Program-made: the position numbers and the translations under genes | Assembly: GCF_000764305.2 (NCBI RefSeq) | Contig: NW_025930675.1 | Location: 310,001-374,000 of the forward strand | From: Hyalella azteca | Lineage: Eukaryota > Arthropoda > Malacostraca > Amphipoda > Hyalellidae | DNA: 64,000 nt | Direction: 5' to 3' | In this document: positions 49,853 through 61,754 of the stretch, one piece after another | How the letters are laid out: each line of letters begins with the position of its first letter | Numbering within the stretch: position 1 is the stretch's first letter | The notes under the pieces: generated by a model | Database searches by the model: none | What the model was told of the DNA's origin: nothing | Seen by the model: the letters and a program-made list of their open reading frames with translations, nothing else

Positions 49853-52800
49853 TAATTTAGATTGGATAGTAAAAGCTATTAATAATACAAATATTAAGGG
49901 AACTATTGAAGACAATCGGAAGGACAATGCTACAACAGATTTATCGCTGTGGATGAGACCTGGCATATCGTATAGAATTCTCATTTGTCTATCATTTAAG
50001 AAAAGGCGAATTCACCCGTAATCATTTCAATTTTAAAAAATTGTGCGAATTAAATTTTAACGATTTTGAATTAGTCTTTAAAATTATTTCTTATTTATAA
50101 TCCAATAAATAAAGGCCAATGTTCGAATTTAGTTGCTAAGTAGAATTTAATTTGTTTCATTTATTGTTGAATTAAATATTAATACTGATATTTAAAAACG
50201 TCGTATAATGCATGGCAAGCCGACTTTGACGTCTTGCTGCAACGTTGAAAGCATCAAGTGGCAGAATATTTTGAGATATTTATATATCATGAGGGCATCA
50301 TGCTGGAAACCTTGCAATTTAATAGCGGGAATTTAATATAAAAGCTACTCAAAATAATTAAACTTTGCATAGCTACACGGGTATGTATATATGCATAGAT
50401 AATACTCGTTGAATAATGCAAAATATTCAGGCTTCTCTTGCACATTCAACGGTTGAAAAAGATTGGTCATTTCGAATTCATTATCAAATTGATTTCAATG
50501 ACCAGGAACAATTGTCATAATTTTAGGTACATGAAAGAAAACGGTTCATGTAAGAGCACTCCAATTTCGACGAAATTCTACGGACTTTGGAGCCACACAA
50601 TGGCGTGTTCGCTTGGGCATTGATCGCGCAGCTCAGGCGAAGGTGTGACTTCTCCTCATTTCATGGACTTTAACTATCGCTTTATTGTCTTTCATGACAG
50701 ACCCGTGAAGCCATAAGTCTTCTTTGTGTTCGGTTCTAATATGGCAGCAGACTTTGCCTAAAACTTCTTATGCTCGCAGGCAATCTTTTGCGTTCATAGC
50801 AGCTTAGCGCCTGTACTCAACCTCTGCACGAGAACTATCTTCGTTGCTGAACTGTCATGTAACGAACAGAAATTATGTGGGAATGAAATAGTAATACGAA
50901 CGTTAATAAACTATTACTTTGTTTTTGGTATGATGAGATATTTACAGTAGTAATCGATTTTACCCTGGAGCGTGCGTATGCAGGCATTTCGCGCTTCAAA
51001 TAACTAATAAAAATTTGTTAGAAATAAACTAATAAAAATTTCACAGAAAACCAATAAAAATTGCAAAATTTTAAAATATAACGAGCAGGGTAGAGCAATA
51101 TGAGCAATAACGAATCAATTAAGTAACATGAAGCTTTGATGCGTTCGTGTTAAATTCATTAAATATCCCAGTGAAAATTTACAGACGCGGCAGCTTCTGA
51201 TTTTGATTACCGGAAACATGGGGCGACTCTAAATTCTGTTAGTGTTGCTGCAAAATTTCGTACAATAAAGCACGCCTCGTTGCGACGAGGTTTTAAGCAG
51301 CATGCGAGGTTTGAGTGATACCTGGAAATTATTGGAGGGGAGATTCGTGGGCAGATAAACCGCTAACAGGAAATGAGCTTCTCGATACTATCGTCAAATA
51401 CGTCCGGGTTCTCACTCCCCGGCCCAGAGGTGCCGAATATTGCACGCATGTACCTGAACATTGCTCTGCTTGAACAAACTTCTAAAGAAAAAGTTCCATT
51501 TGCTCACCCAACTTTTTGGCAGTGTTCAAATTTTTAAAGATACGAGAGTTTTTTCTATTCAAATTTATTCTCAGTATTGAATTCAGCATAAATTGTTCAG
51601 CTTCACTGATTTATGGACCATTTACCATCTTTATACCAGTTTGACTGCGTATTGGACATCTTTGGTAATGTGGGTGTTCAGTGTTTGGAATGAACTAAAT
51701 TCGAATGATTCTAATGAGCGAGGAAGGTTTTGACTTGCTGAATACGTGACATTGTTCAAGTCACATGACATTTTGACTTGCATGAATACATTGCTCGCTC
51801 AGCAATACATGAAGATTTTCTGCGTTTTTCAGACATTTAAAAAAACATTTTGAGAAATGTTCTCCTAAAATTCATTATATAGTATTTTCCATTGATATTC
51901 ATCTTATCAGTATTTTGTATCAGTCATGACTATGCCATTATTCTTTTGGTGACAACCAGCAAACTTCTGGCCTAAGCACCAATAACAAAACTGATAAAGA
52001 CTTTAGTGAGAATAATAACACGTGGCTTTATCATACATGACTGAAGCTCCGGCAGCGTTTGACGTCAGTTACGATCGTCGAAAGAGGGAGGCAACGAAGC
52101 GGATACGAGATACGCTTGTCCGTCTCCCAGCCAATAACTGAGTCCGGGAAACTGTTTTCGGGGAAAGCGCCTAGCCTGCTAAAATATTTGGTTAACGCAA
52201 ACGATAGAAACTGACAGTATAATTTCAATGTTAAACATGATATGGAGTATTTGCCCTTGTGTACATACGATGCCTGATGTTAGTGTAGCTAATTGTTGAT
52301 AGATAAATTATGGGAATATAGTTCCCGAGAGAGTAATAAATTTAATTGCAGAGCCATCTATCTGCGATCATATAATAAAATGATAATTAAGTAACAGAAG
52401 GAATTTGTAAGCAATCTGTATGCCTATGTATATGTTGCCAATGTGACATCAGCTATTGGCGCTAGTCTTTATCATTCAGTCGACATTTTTTTGCGTTTGA
52501 AGAGCACATTGTGCGTAAAAATACTTCGCACAAATTCTCCACAGAAAATAATTTGTTCTCAGTCTCCCTCGTTACTCATTTCGTTCGATACCTCAATTAA
52601 GGATACATTCTATATTCGATATCGAATATTATTCATAACACTTTTCTATTCAGATCGTGTGCAACGAATGGAGAGAAAATGCTTTCTTCGTCGCGGAATT
52701 TTTCTTATCAAATATTTCCAGGTGTCGTATTTTCTTGGATAAATCCTGCAAATCCTTCTCGTAGTTTTATGTATGGAACCTTTTGCCAAGAATCCAAGGT

Positions 52801-55800
52801 GGCTGTAAAGAAATCGTAAAGCTGATCACGACATTACCTAGATCTTCTCCTCTTGTGAAGTGACGAAAGAGTCATGCGTACAAACTTACACAGCTTTTGA
52901 AAACAGGATTACATATTATTCATTAATAGTTTTTTGAGTAATTTTTCATTCAGTTCCTTTGATTTTTAGGCTGAATTTTTTTTTCGTACTTGGCATAAGG
53001 AAAGTTGATACCGAAAATAGTAGGTACTTCCCTTATTCCCGATTCATGATTATACATTCTCCGTAATTTGCACGTTTTGAGCATATTTGAGGTGAGCGTA
53101 AACTTCAAATTTTATCTCGGATAGGATTTTCAGTACGAATCCTGAATATAAATCGTATGAAATCGAATAAATTCATCAGCGCATTATCTCATAGTCATTA
53201 AAAAATAATTGTAAATTTTTTGTTTGCGATTACGGGTCAATATTGACGCAATGATCATGTGATTATTAATTGTTTTTATATGCATTCACTTATTAAATAA
53301 TTTAATGAATCATTCGTCCCTTAGTATCGAAATACCCTTTACTTAAATTTTCCCCGTTTAACCTTCAATCATTATCAAGTGTATTATATTCAGCACTTAA
53401 TTACAAGATTCCCACTTCATTTTATTAGCCATTCGAAGGCCATTAGTATTTAGCAGCACGCTTGACTCAGGAACACGAAGGGTAAAGTTGTAGCTTCCCT
53501 GTCGCTACGCCGACAATGGAGACAGAGGCCCAAAACCAGCCTTCTAACGAGCTTTGAATTGTGGCGCGAGCATTAGCGCTCTGAAGATTTGCCTGCCGTG
53601 GCTGACTTGAATTTCCAAACGCTTCAAGCTGATGGCCTGCAAGGATCCAAGGAATTGACGCTGAGATGAGCTGTGCGTCTAAAGCAGTGGAGGATGGCAG
53701 TGAGTTCATTGACTGCTTGATAAAGTGTCATGAATCAACATTTTATTATGAACGTTTAAGTTAACTCATTCAGTTTAAGATATGATTCTGGACAGATGAT
53801 TGTGTGATATTTATATCGAGTGTATTTATTTCGTTTATTATGTGGAGGGGACAGAGAGTAAGTTAGTTTGTATTTTCATTTATCTTAATATTATATAAAA
53901 TTCCATAGTTTTCAAATTACTACGTAATTGACAGAAGTAGCGATTTCATTATATGAGCAATTTATATCATTCCTCTTAATTTGTCTACAACTCTTGTTAC
54001 ACTGCTGCACTTCTTGTTACACTGCTCATACATCACTGTTGTCATACGTTATCAATAAAATACTTCGCTGGCTTTTGGGCGTAAGGGTTCTGAGAAAATC
54101 AACACCATTCGTTTCGTGAACTCGATAAGGCATTGTATTCTTAACAACGCACTAGGAACAAAAGCGCAGAAACGAAAACATTTCTCCATACAGAGCGAGC
54201 GAGATAACGACAAAGGGTGGTTAGACAATTGCACACACGCTCCAAATATTTGTACCTATAGTTTCGGAGGAGCTACAATGCAGATGCAGAGAGCTCGATA
54301 TTGGATGGATTCAGAGGCGTGAGAAGGAAAAATTGCTTCTATTTTTTGCTTTCTGTGCTGACCATCCAAAGCTATCAAGGCTAACTTTTTCCATATGTTT
54401 ATTACCGGAATGAAATAATGTTTAAATCAGCTACAGGAGTTTGATATTGAGTGATATACTTAGTATCACATGTCACTTATTAAGGCAAATAATTTTGACC
54501 GTGCATGTGATGGCCTGAAAAGTTAATTTTCACTCACTGAAACCTTACAATCTTGGTTAGGGTCTGCTGATATCTAAAAGACTCCAGCCTTGAATCTAAT
54601 TTGTCGCAGCTTTATAAAACCTAAATTAGTTATCAGGTAATTTGAAATCATAGTTGAAGTTCAACCCATTACCTCCAGAGGTAAAAATTGGGACTCAAGC
54701 ATAAGAATTCCGAGTTGGAGCAAGGTTCAGAAACCTATTGGTTTTTTATTCATTTTTTTTTTTGTCGTTGAAGGTTTGGACCAATGTAGGAACGACATGC
54801 TGGGCTCAAATTAAATGAGAGAATTCACAGTGCAAAGCAATTTTCTACTGCATTCAATACTTTTTCGCTATTCAATCTAAAATTCTTTTTAAAACCCCAA
54901 AACGATATCGTAAAGGAAACCTCAGCGCATAGTGTACGCTACGCTCTAAGGTAATGCCATTTAGAACCTCTGCTGCAAAATCGGTGTGAAGGGTAACATT
55001 TTAGAGCAAAGCCAATAGAGTTTTACCGACGAGGGCAAAGCTTTTTCAAGTACGTGACTTGCAGTATCAGCGATTGCTGGGTGTCGCCCCTGCGACAGTC
55101 AGTCACAAAGTTTTCCTATCAGCAATGAGATCGAGATCGGATTGATTCCAACCTGCATTCCAACCTTAGGATAGGAATCGGTAGAGAGATTTGCGATGTA
55201 CTTTTCCAAGAAAAGGAGAGGTAGGTGCTGTTGAACCAGAAAAAATTCACAAGCACTTTTCTGAAATGAATCATAATAAATGTTCATCGCGTTTATTTTA
55301 TCTTCAACTGACATTATAAAGAAAGGTTGTAAACTCTACAAAAAGACATGAAACCTACTTTCTATCTATAACTCCTCGTGGAATCGAAATAATGTAGTTT
55401 TACTCCGTTGCTGCCACGAGTACGGCCCCAATATTACTGCAATATTTCAGCGCTAACTCGTGTAATTAGGGGGAGTCAAGGGACGCTTTGCTGTTTACAG
55501 CCCCGCGTGTAATATTGATCGTCGCTACCGCCGCGCCTTGGGGTTTCTGACATGACAGCTGCTCCATTGTTTTATATAAACGCAATCACCTTCTCAATGA
55601 CACTTGATAGTCATTAGGTAATCATATAAACCTCGACGGATTTGCGTCCTAATACACCGTAATGATAGACAAACTTATTTAACATCATATCGATTAAAAT
55701 GCTTTTAAATATACATGGGATATGCCTAAATTCATTATAATAAACAGTCCCCTTGATCATTCACGGCATAGTACAAATAGCCAATATTAACGCAGCATAA

Positions 55801-55880
55801 TGAAACTTAATTAAAGTGTATGTAGCTCCTTGCATTCGCGATATAATTTTAATTATTTTTGAGCAAGCTCTACGAAACTG
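49853..55880. other. Long gene-free AT-rich stretch
   Basis: Six kilobases with no supported gene, RNA, transposon end or array. Frames of 60-100 codons occur at the rate expected by chance. The minus frame at 53467-53709 is richer in G+C than its flanks, but I do not recognise its product. Confidence 0.5.
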
Positions 55881-56075
55881 TCCAAGATTAGGGCAACATC
55901 GGGCAGCGCGCCCCCCACTTTTTTTAAACTAAATTTTTGATGAAGTTTCAATTGATACGAGGTGGTTCTTTGTTTTGTTCAAAGGTACAACTAATGAGGA
56001 ATGTATGATGTGAATTAGACGCCTATATGTTCATTCAATTTTTAATGAAACACTGTTTTGTAAAGAGTGTCAAAA

Positions 56076-56111
56076 TGGGCCCATTGCCCCACCCCTGGGG
56101 CAATGGGCCCA
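56076..56111. repeat. Perfect GC-rich hairpin, 16-bp arms
   Basis: TGGGCCCATTGCCCCA, a CCCC centre, then TGGGGCAATGGGCCCA. The arms are exactly complementary. Immediately to the right lies another copy of the motif (TGGGCTTGGGGCAAGGCGCC). Confidence 0.88.
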
Positions 56112-56254
56112 TGGGCTTGGGGCAAGGCGCCCACCCAAGGTTCCTTTACCACAAATGCATATTTTTAGTTTAAAAAGATAAAACAACACTTTACAGTTAA
56201 AAATAAGAAAATGCAATAAAAAATATGACATTCACTTATTCATTAACAACTCAA

Positions 56255-56445
56255 AAAATCATATAGTTAACTTAAAAAAAAATATACTCTTGGCTTAAAA
56301 AATCTATCACTGATGTGAAGAAAAATATTTCATTGACATAAAAATATATATCCTTGACTTGAAAATATATCATTGCGATAAAAAATTCGTCCTTGACATG
56401 AAAAAATGTATCCTTGACTAGAAAAATTATATTTAGTTGATCAGG
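56255..56445. repeat. Degenerate ~20-28-bp A-rich tandem repeat
   Basis: The phrase AAAAATATATCCTTGACTTG recurs about seven times with changes (AAAAATGTATCCTTGACTAG, AAAAATTCGTCCTTGACATG, TTTCATTGACAT). The unit length is irregular. It is an old array lying among the GC-rich blocks. Confidence 0.75.
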
Positions 56446-57169
56446 AAAAAAACTTCGTTCCAGTTTCGTCCATAATCCAGATATTATGTGCAGATAATTC
56501 GTACCTAATCGTGATTCCAGCCAACACCATAAAAACTCTCATCAACTTTTGGCTCATTGGTGTTGACTGAAATCAACTTTTGGCAAGGCAAGAGTCAATA
56601 ACTCGAAAAGTGGTCATAAATACGCATAACTAGAAACTAAACCTTGAGGCGGCAAATAAAAAAATCATGCAATATGAAGTGTAATTTGTAATTCAAAAAG
56701 CTAGTTATAGTTTGAAAAGGTCATTGAGACAAATCTAATGATGTATAACACAAGACTTCACCATGGGCGCTTTGCCCCGTGACACGCGTGGGCTCGTTGC
56801 CCCCACTAGCTATCATTTCAATTTATATCGTGTCAACATTTTATTTTAAAAGCTAATAGTCTAAACGTGGTCTCAAAATTATCCCTATAAATATTACTTT
56901 GAAAATATAATTCACAGTAATTTCAAAAGCTTCATCTATAGTAATCGAAAAAAAAACTATTTAGCGGCAAAAAATTTTTATCTGGACTAAAACAGTTATT
57001 CGCAAAGAACTTAATAACGCAAACACTTAGCAAAACGTTAATCCGTACACTTCATCCCAGTGAAATTTTCGACAGGCGGTAGAAAACACGCACCAATATC
57101 TGCCATACTTAGCGAGAAACCCGCTATGGGCCCGTGACCCGCAGTGGGCTCGCTGCCCCATGTTACCCT

Positions 57170-58110
57170 ATATGACTCAGGTCTAATGTCCATTCTCTTT
57201 ACTTATCTTTACTTATACATTGCTGCTTCAGCACTGCTTTCTGTTACCTTTTATCTAGCGTTGCATTCTAAAATGGACCTCATTGAATGCTGTTTAATAA
57301 AAGTTGATATAAGAGATGTTACGGTTCGAAATCACTGATTTCTTTATCACTATAGTAGCCCAAACTCAAGCATAAACTGAACGTAAAAATTAACCAATCG
57401 CCGAATTATCGCAGAAACTTTGAAACTCGTTGCGTAGGCTGCTGTGTTTTTCAGCTCGCTAAACTCCTTCGTCGAAGTTTCAGCGGCAAAACCTCGAGAA
57501 CTTCTATTCCATACCAATGGTCTATTGTATGGTTTACCTGAGCTACTATGAGTAACTTTATTTAACAGGTTTAGCCAAGGAACAAATAAGTCATTTGAAA
57601 TGAGTAAATTTTCAGTGTTATAAGAGTTGTTATCTCTACAACAGAAGCAACATGAACCGAAGCACTAAATACAGGATATAGAATTAATTCATGGTAAAAT
57701 TTAAATAATATCTTAACACAATGTAATTTTCAAATTTTCTCTGCTCTTTTTAGCAATTGTAAAACAATAATTGTGAATACGTAATTAGTAATTATTAATA
57801 AATAAATAATTATAATAATAAATAATAACTAATTGTAAAATAATAATAAGGGCAAAATAATAATTGTGCAGTTGAACCAATAATCCGTTTTGCGCTGCAG
57901 AACCACTTATATGATTGGAAATTGAACATTGATAATAAACCACATTCAGACAAAAATCATTCGAATAAAATACGAACAGAGTCGTATCTCATACCATTAC
58001 TCAGATTATGGAAGATTTAAAGGATCAACCCCCTATTTAATCTTAATATATATGATGACCTCAGTGAATTTTGTAGACCTAGTATTACACTTTTGAGTGT
58101 TTGGTGTTAA
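57170..58110. other. Gene-free AT-rich stretch
   Basis: 57760-57870 is an imperfect (TAA)n-like tract of AATAATAAATAA words. Nothing else was recognised. Confidence 0.55.
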
Positions 58111-58135
58111 TGTGGAACAGACAAGGTTTGCAATC

Positions 58136-58476
58136 GCATTTTTCTGTTTAATCAACAAAATTAACTTGATAGTGAATTGAAAATACACGGCGAAAAGTAA
58201 AAGAAATCCCCGTATATTCCTGATAGACTTCTTCGTGCATTTCAAGTAAAATTTTGCGTACATCATTTCGTTGGTTGAAGTATAAGTACAGGCGGCAATT
58301 TCATTATTTGTGCTAAAATAGGGTGGAATTATTTCACTGACATTATTTACATTTTTTGTTTCAACAATAAAATTAAATAAATAAAATATTGAGAACGTAA
58401 ATGCGGCGAATACTGAAAAAAATCTTTCTTTATTCCAATAGTCATTTCCATGCATTTCAAGTAAAGTTTTGAGTTA
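58136..58476. repeat. Diverged direct duplication, period about 215 bp
   Basis: The segment 58136-58261 is related to 58350-58476. Both ends match, from GCATTTTTCTGTTTAATCAA against ACATTTTTTGTTTCAACAAT, to TGCATTTCAAGTAAAATTTT (58236) against TGCATTTCAAGTAAAGTTTT (58451). Offsets are 214-215 bases. On the minus strand a 140-codon frame with two hydrophobic stretches (58033-58455) runs through it. The two halves of the duplication lie in different frames relative to their shared peptide (KFYLKC and KLYLKC), so I do not call the frame a gene. Confidence 0.7.
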
Positions 58477-58699
58477 ATTTTTACATTAGGTGATGTATAT
58501 GCAAAATTTGTTATTCTATTATTTATAACATATATAGAGTGTAAATGTTTTTTTGGAAATTATATCATAATCGCAATTTTTCCTGCTCTGGTACGAGATT
58601 TCGAAATGAATGAAAAAGATGAAATCGAGATGAATCGAATGTGAAGGCAACTGCGGAGTAAGAATAAAACCTATCATTAGAAACTATAGTGTAGAGTAT

Positions 58700-59160
58700 A
58701 AGCGAAATAAGATGAACGAGTTTATTATGAATGGTAGAGAGGTGGACGTGAATGGTATGACTTCCTTATATAGAGGTGACAATGGCTTGAATAGGCTATT
58801 CAATAGGGAAAAAGTTCTGAAAGTGGATAGGTTCATTGGGAAGTGGGCTGAATGTAGGAGTGTACGAGTATGTAACTGCAAGAGAGAACAAGACTGACTG
58901 AAACTGTGAAAGAATTCTGGGAAGACATAGGTGAGTTGAATGAGGAATTTATGCCAGGAGAAAAATTAATATCGCTAGAAGTAGAACATGATGATATGAC
59001 CTGAGTAAAATTAATGGGGACATTAATAAATGGGGAAGTGAAACGAGTGGTAGAGCAACTGAAGAATAATGAGGCAGCTGGAATGGATGAGATACCATAC
59101 GAGATGTATAAGTATGGAGGTGGGAGTGCAATTAAACTTGGTGAGTATGTATACAAACCA
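58700..59160 (+). pseudogene. Broken non-LTR retrotransposon fragment (RT N-terminal region)
   Basis: The frame at about 58876-59160 carries a segment typical of the start of a LINE reverse transcriptase. It has KEFWEDIGELNEEF, then VEHDD, an in-frame TGA at 59002-59004, and then GEVKRVVEQLKNNEAAGMDE followed by IPYEMYKYGGG. The pattern (two or three residues, then LKN-NKAAGPDGIP-E-LKYGG) is the conserved block ahead of the RT palm. The usual P of PDGIP reads M here. Upstream, a second frame (58712-58897) is open and probably belongs to the same element, so there is at least one frameshift and one stop. The catalytic palm with its YxDD box, the endonuclease and the 3' end are missing. The fragment is old and inactive. 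The clade (Jockey-like, RTE-like or other) cannot be told from so little. Confidence 0.75.
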
Positions 59161-59621
59161 CGCGCGGATCACAACAAAGCTACCGAAATAGGAATCATGA
59201 GGAAATATGCTATCTGAGGGAAAAAATATGACATCTGAGCTGGGCCAAATGGTCGCAGAACAGAACTAGGCCTCTGACCACCGCTCTGAGGTGCAACAAC
59301 CGTGGCCGATCGTCCTCCGATTTGGTTACGGGTTCCGACATGAATCATAGTCATAGCCGAAAATCTTTTAACATTCAATGGTGTTGCCCGCGCGTGGATG
59401 CGGGTGTAGGTCAGAAAGACCCACTTCGTGTCTCAGGCAACCGAAAGATTCCTATAATTGATTTGATGGAAGAATAAAACAGTGGTACATATAAAGTATA
59501 CTGGATTGTGGGCTGTCCGTTTACAGCTGAGGGGTTATACAGTATTGACGGTAAAAAATTAGTTGAATAAGCAAATTGATATATTTAAATTCAGATTAGT
59601 GTAGTTTGGCAGAAGCTGTTC
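59161..59621. other. Spacer between LINE fragment and palindrome
   Basis: No gene. Slightly richer in G+C at 59270-59420 (GCCCGCGCGTGGATGCGGGT). It may contain further debris of transposable elements, but none is recognisable. Confidence 0.45.
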
Positions 59622-60319
59622 TTAATGCAGGTTTCGTTGAAGACCAGAGAGTATTTCTTATTGACAATTTTCTTATTATTTTTCTCGATTCGGCGAATTA
59701 GGCTCTTGATAGGAAGTGAAAATCCAAATATCAGGTTTCCAAGGGACATTTTATTATAATTTTACGACGTTTCGAATGCAACTTCATTCATTATCAAGTA
59801 GAGGACGAGTTTTTCAACAAGTGAATTTGAAATTTTGAAATGACAATAGTACAAACATAGGGTATTATGGATACAGATTGGAATCAAAGCTTGAATTACG
59901 AGAACAATTTTAACGTCCTGACAAATCCGGTAGTTGTAAATTAATAGCTGGAGACTCCTGCTTGATGAAGATTATCAAGCAGGAGTCTCCAGCTATTAAT
60001 TTACAAACTACCGGATTTGTCAGGACGTTAAAATTGTTCTCGTAATTCAAGCTTTGATTCCAATCTGTATCCATAATACCCTATGTTTGTACTATTGTCA
60101 TTTCAAAATTTCAAATTCACTTGTTGAAAAACTCGTCCTCTACTTGATAATGAATGAAGTTGCATTCGAAACGTCGTAAAATTATAATAAAATGTCCCTT
60201 GGAAACCTGATATTTGGATTTTCACTTCCTATCAAGAGCCTAATTCGCCGAATCGAGAAAAATAATAAGAAAATTGTCAATAAGAAATACTCTCTGGTCT
60301 TCAACGAAACCTGCATTAA
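59622..60319. repeat. Nearly perfect palindrome, 345-bp arms, 7-base loop
   Basis: Left arm 59622-59966, loop GAAGATT (59967-59973), right arm 59974-60319. Reading the arms against each other by eye shows no substitution and a single 1-base indel (TAGTTGTAAA left, TAGTTTGTAAA in the right-arm complement). A 10-base direct repeat, AAATTCAGAT, lies at 59587-59596 and at 60318-60327. There is no transposase-like frame. The plus frame crossing the right arm (60192-60467) is not recognisable. Arm identity implies very recent formation, continuing gene conversion, or an assembly artefact. If transcribed, it would give a 345-bp perfect double-stranded RNA. Confidence 0.95.
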
Positions 60320-61754
60320 ATTCAGATGTAAATTTAAGTGCGAATTAAAGTGTGTCATAATCATCATGAGCGGGGCAAGCAATAACCAAGCATTAGGTCT
60401 TCTCAGCACAAGCCACCAGTATAAAGTAGACCGTTTCGTGAGCGACACCGTGGAACTCGGGTCCTAAAACCCTGATCATCATAATGTGAATTGTATGTTA
60501 CAGATTTGCTTTGTGGCGAACGGGTCATGGTAACCCTCGGTTACAATGGAAGTTAGTTTGTTCGTGCCGCAAGTCTCCATGCACTTAGCCAAAGTGTCGA
60601 AGTGATTTCCCCTGCCCCCTCAGCCCCCGTGAGTGCAACAATTGCAAAACCCGGTCTTGGCATCGAAGTATTTGCAGCTCAACAAGGACCAGCGTTCGGT
60701 TCTTCGAAGCAGACACTGTCCAAGGACGCTGGGTGAGGGTGAGGTGAGTGGACGTGATGAAAGCAAAGGCTATGAGAACCATCATGAGTGACTTTGCATC
60801 CACCCGCTGTCCGAGACTCAGTGATGACGACGTGCTCACTAACGCACGAGGTTGAGTCAAGTAAGAACGAGGTTTACTTCCGTCGTAAAGACGTTGGAAG
60901 ATGCATTTGAAGCGCCGTCGGGCCTCTCAATGGCTATCGCGTATCCGGTAAACAGATTTGACGGGACCTATCGCTTACCTGGCGTTCTTTCCGCAATCAA
61001 CGTGGGAACTTTTTTTTCCGAAATCAACTTGGGAACTGAAGGTAGCCTCGGGAAACTATTTGATGGAAATCTCAGGAAATAAGTAGCTAGCAAAAAAATA
61101 ATAGAATAAATAAATAGCAGTGCAGCCGGGATTTGTTGTTCCAGGTTCTGTTCACGTGCTATTGATACATGGCATGGGTGAGACGAGAGTCGGCTGTTGT
61201 CTGGCCATTTTTTATTCGGTTTTGAATTAATTATATAAGGATAAATGTATTGATGTTATATAAGTGAATTAATATGCCTAAGTAACAAATGTTACCAGGT
61301 CTGGGATCGGTATCCAGTGTATTTTTTGTTTATAAATTGTTTAAATTAGGGACTTTTATTCTGCATCTTATGAAGCTACATTTTGCACAATTCTTACATA
61401 TAAACCATTATTTCATGCCTCTCAATTCTCAAACAGTTCATTTTTGATTGTGTTTAGCAACGAATTCAACTTTCTTTAAAGTATCACCTACAGAAAATGA
61501 AAGTATTCAGGGACGACACATTTAATTCTATCTCTTGAGTTTCTCCGCGTTTCACGAATCACGGTGGCATGACTCACGCACGAGGTGATGTATCTTCCTC
61601 CTAATTTGAGTGAATTATAATAATAAAGATAATATGTAGCGTAATATACATGTAATTAAATCATGCGTTTTTTTACACTGTGCTCTATAATTTTATTTAG
61701 GTTGTTCATTTAGTTTTCAACCGACATGACGTGAACGCAACTGCTCGTGGCCGT
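60320..61754. other. Gene-free spacer between the two fold-backs
   Basis: No supported gene. Two similar words, CCGCAATCAACGTGGGAACT and CCGAAATCAACTTGGGAACT, form a short tandem duplication at 60990-61038. A 91-codon minus frame (60585-60860) and a 76-codon plus frame (60852-61082) are unrecognised. Confidence 0.45.

Larger units (their letters stand above)
55901..57165. repeat. Dispersed GC-rich GGGC/GCCCC blocks
   Basis: Four GC-rich blocks stand in very AT-rich DNA: 55901-55918, 56076-56132, 56763-56806 and 57126-57160. The last two share the layout ATGGGC, CCGTGAC, GTGGGCTCG and TGCCCC, so they are related copies. They probably belong to one decayed composite element, but I could not define its ends. 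Confidence 0.5.
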
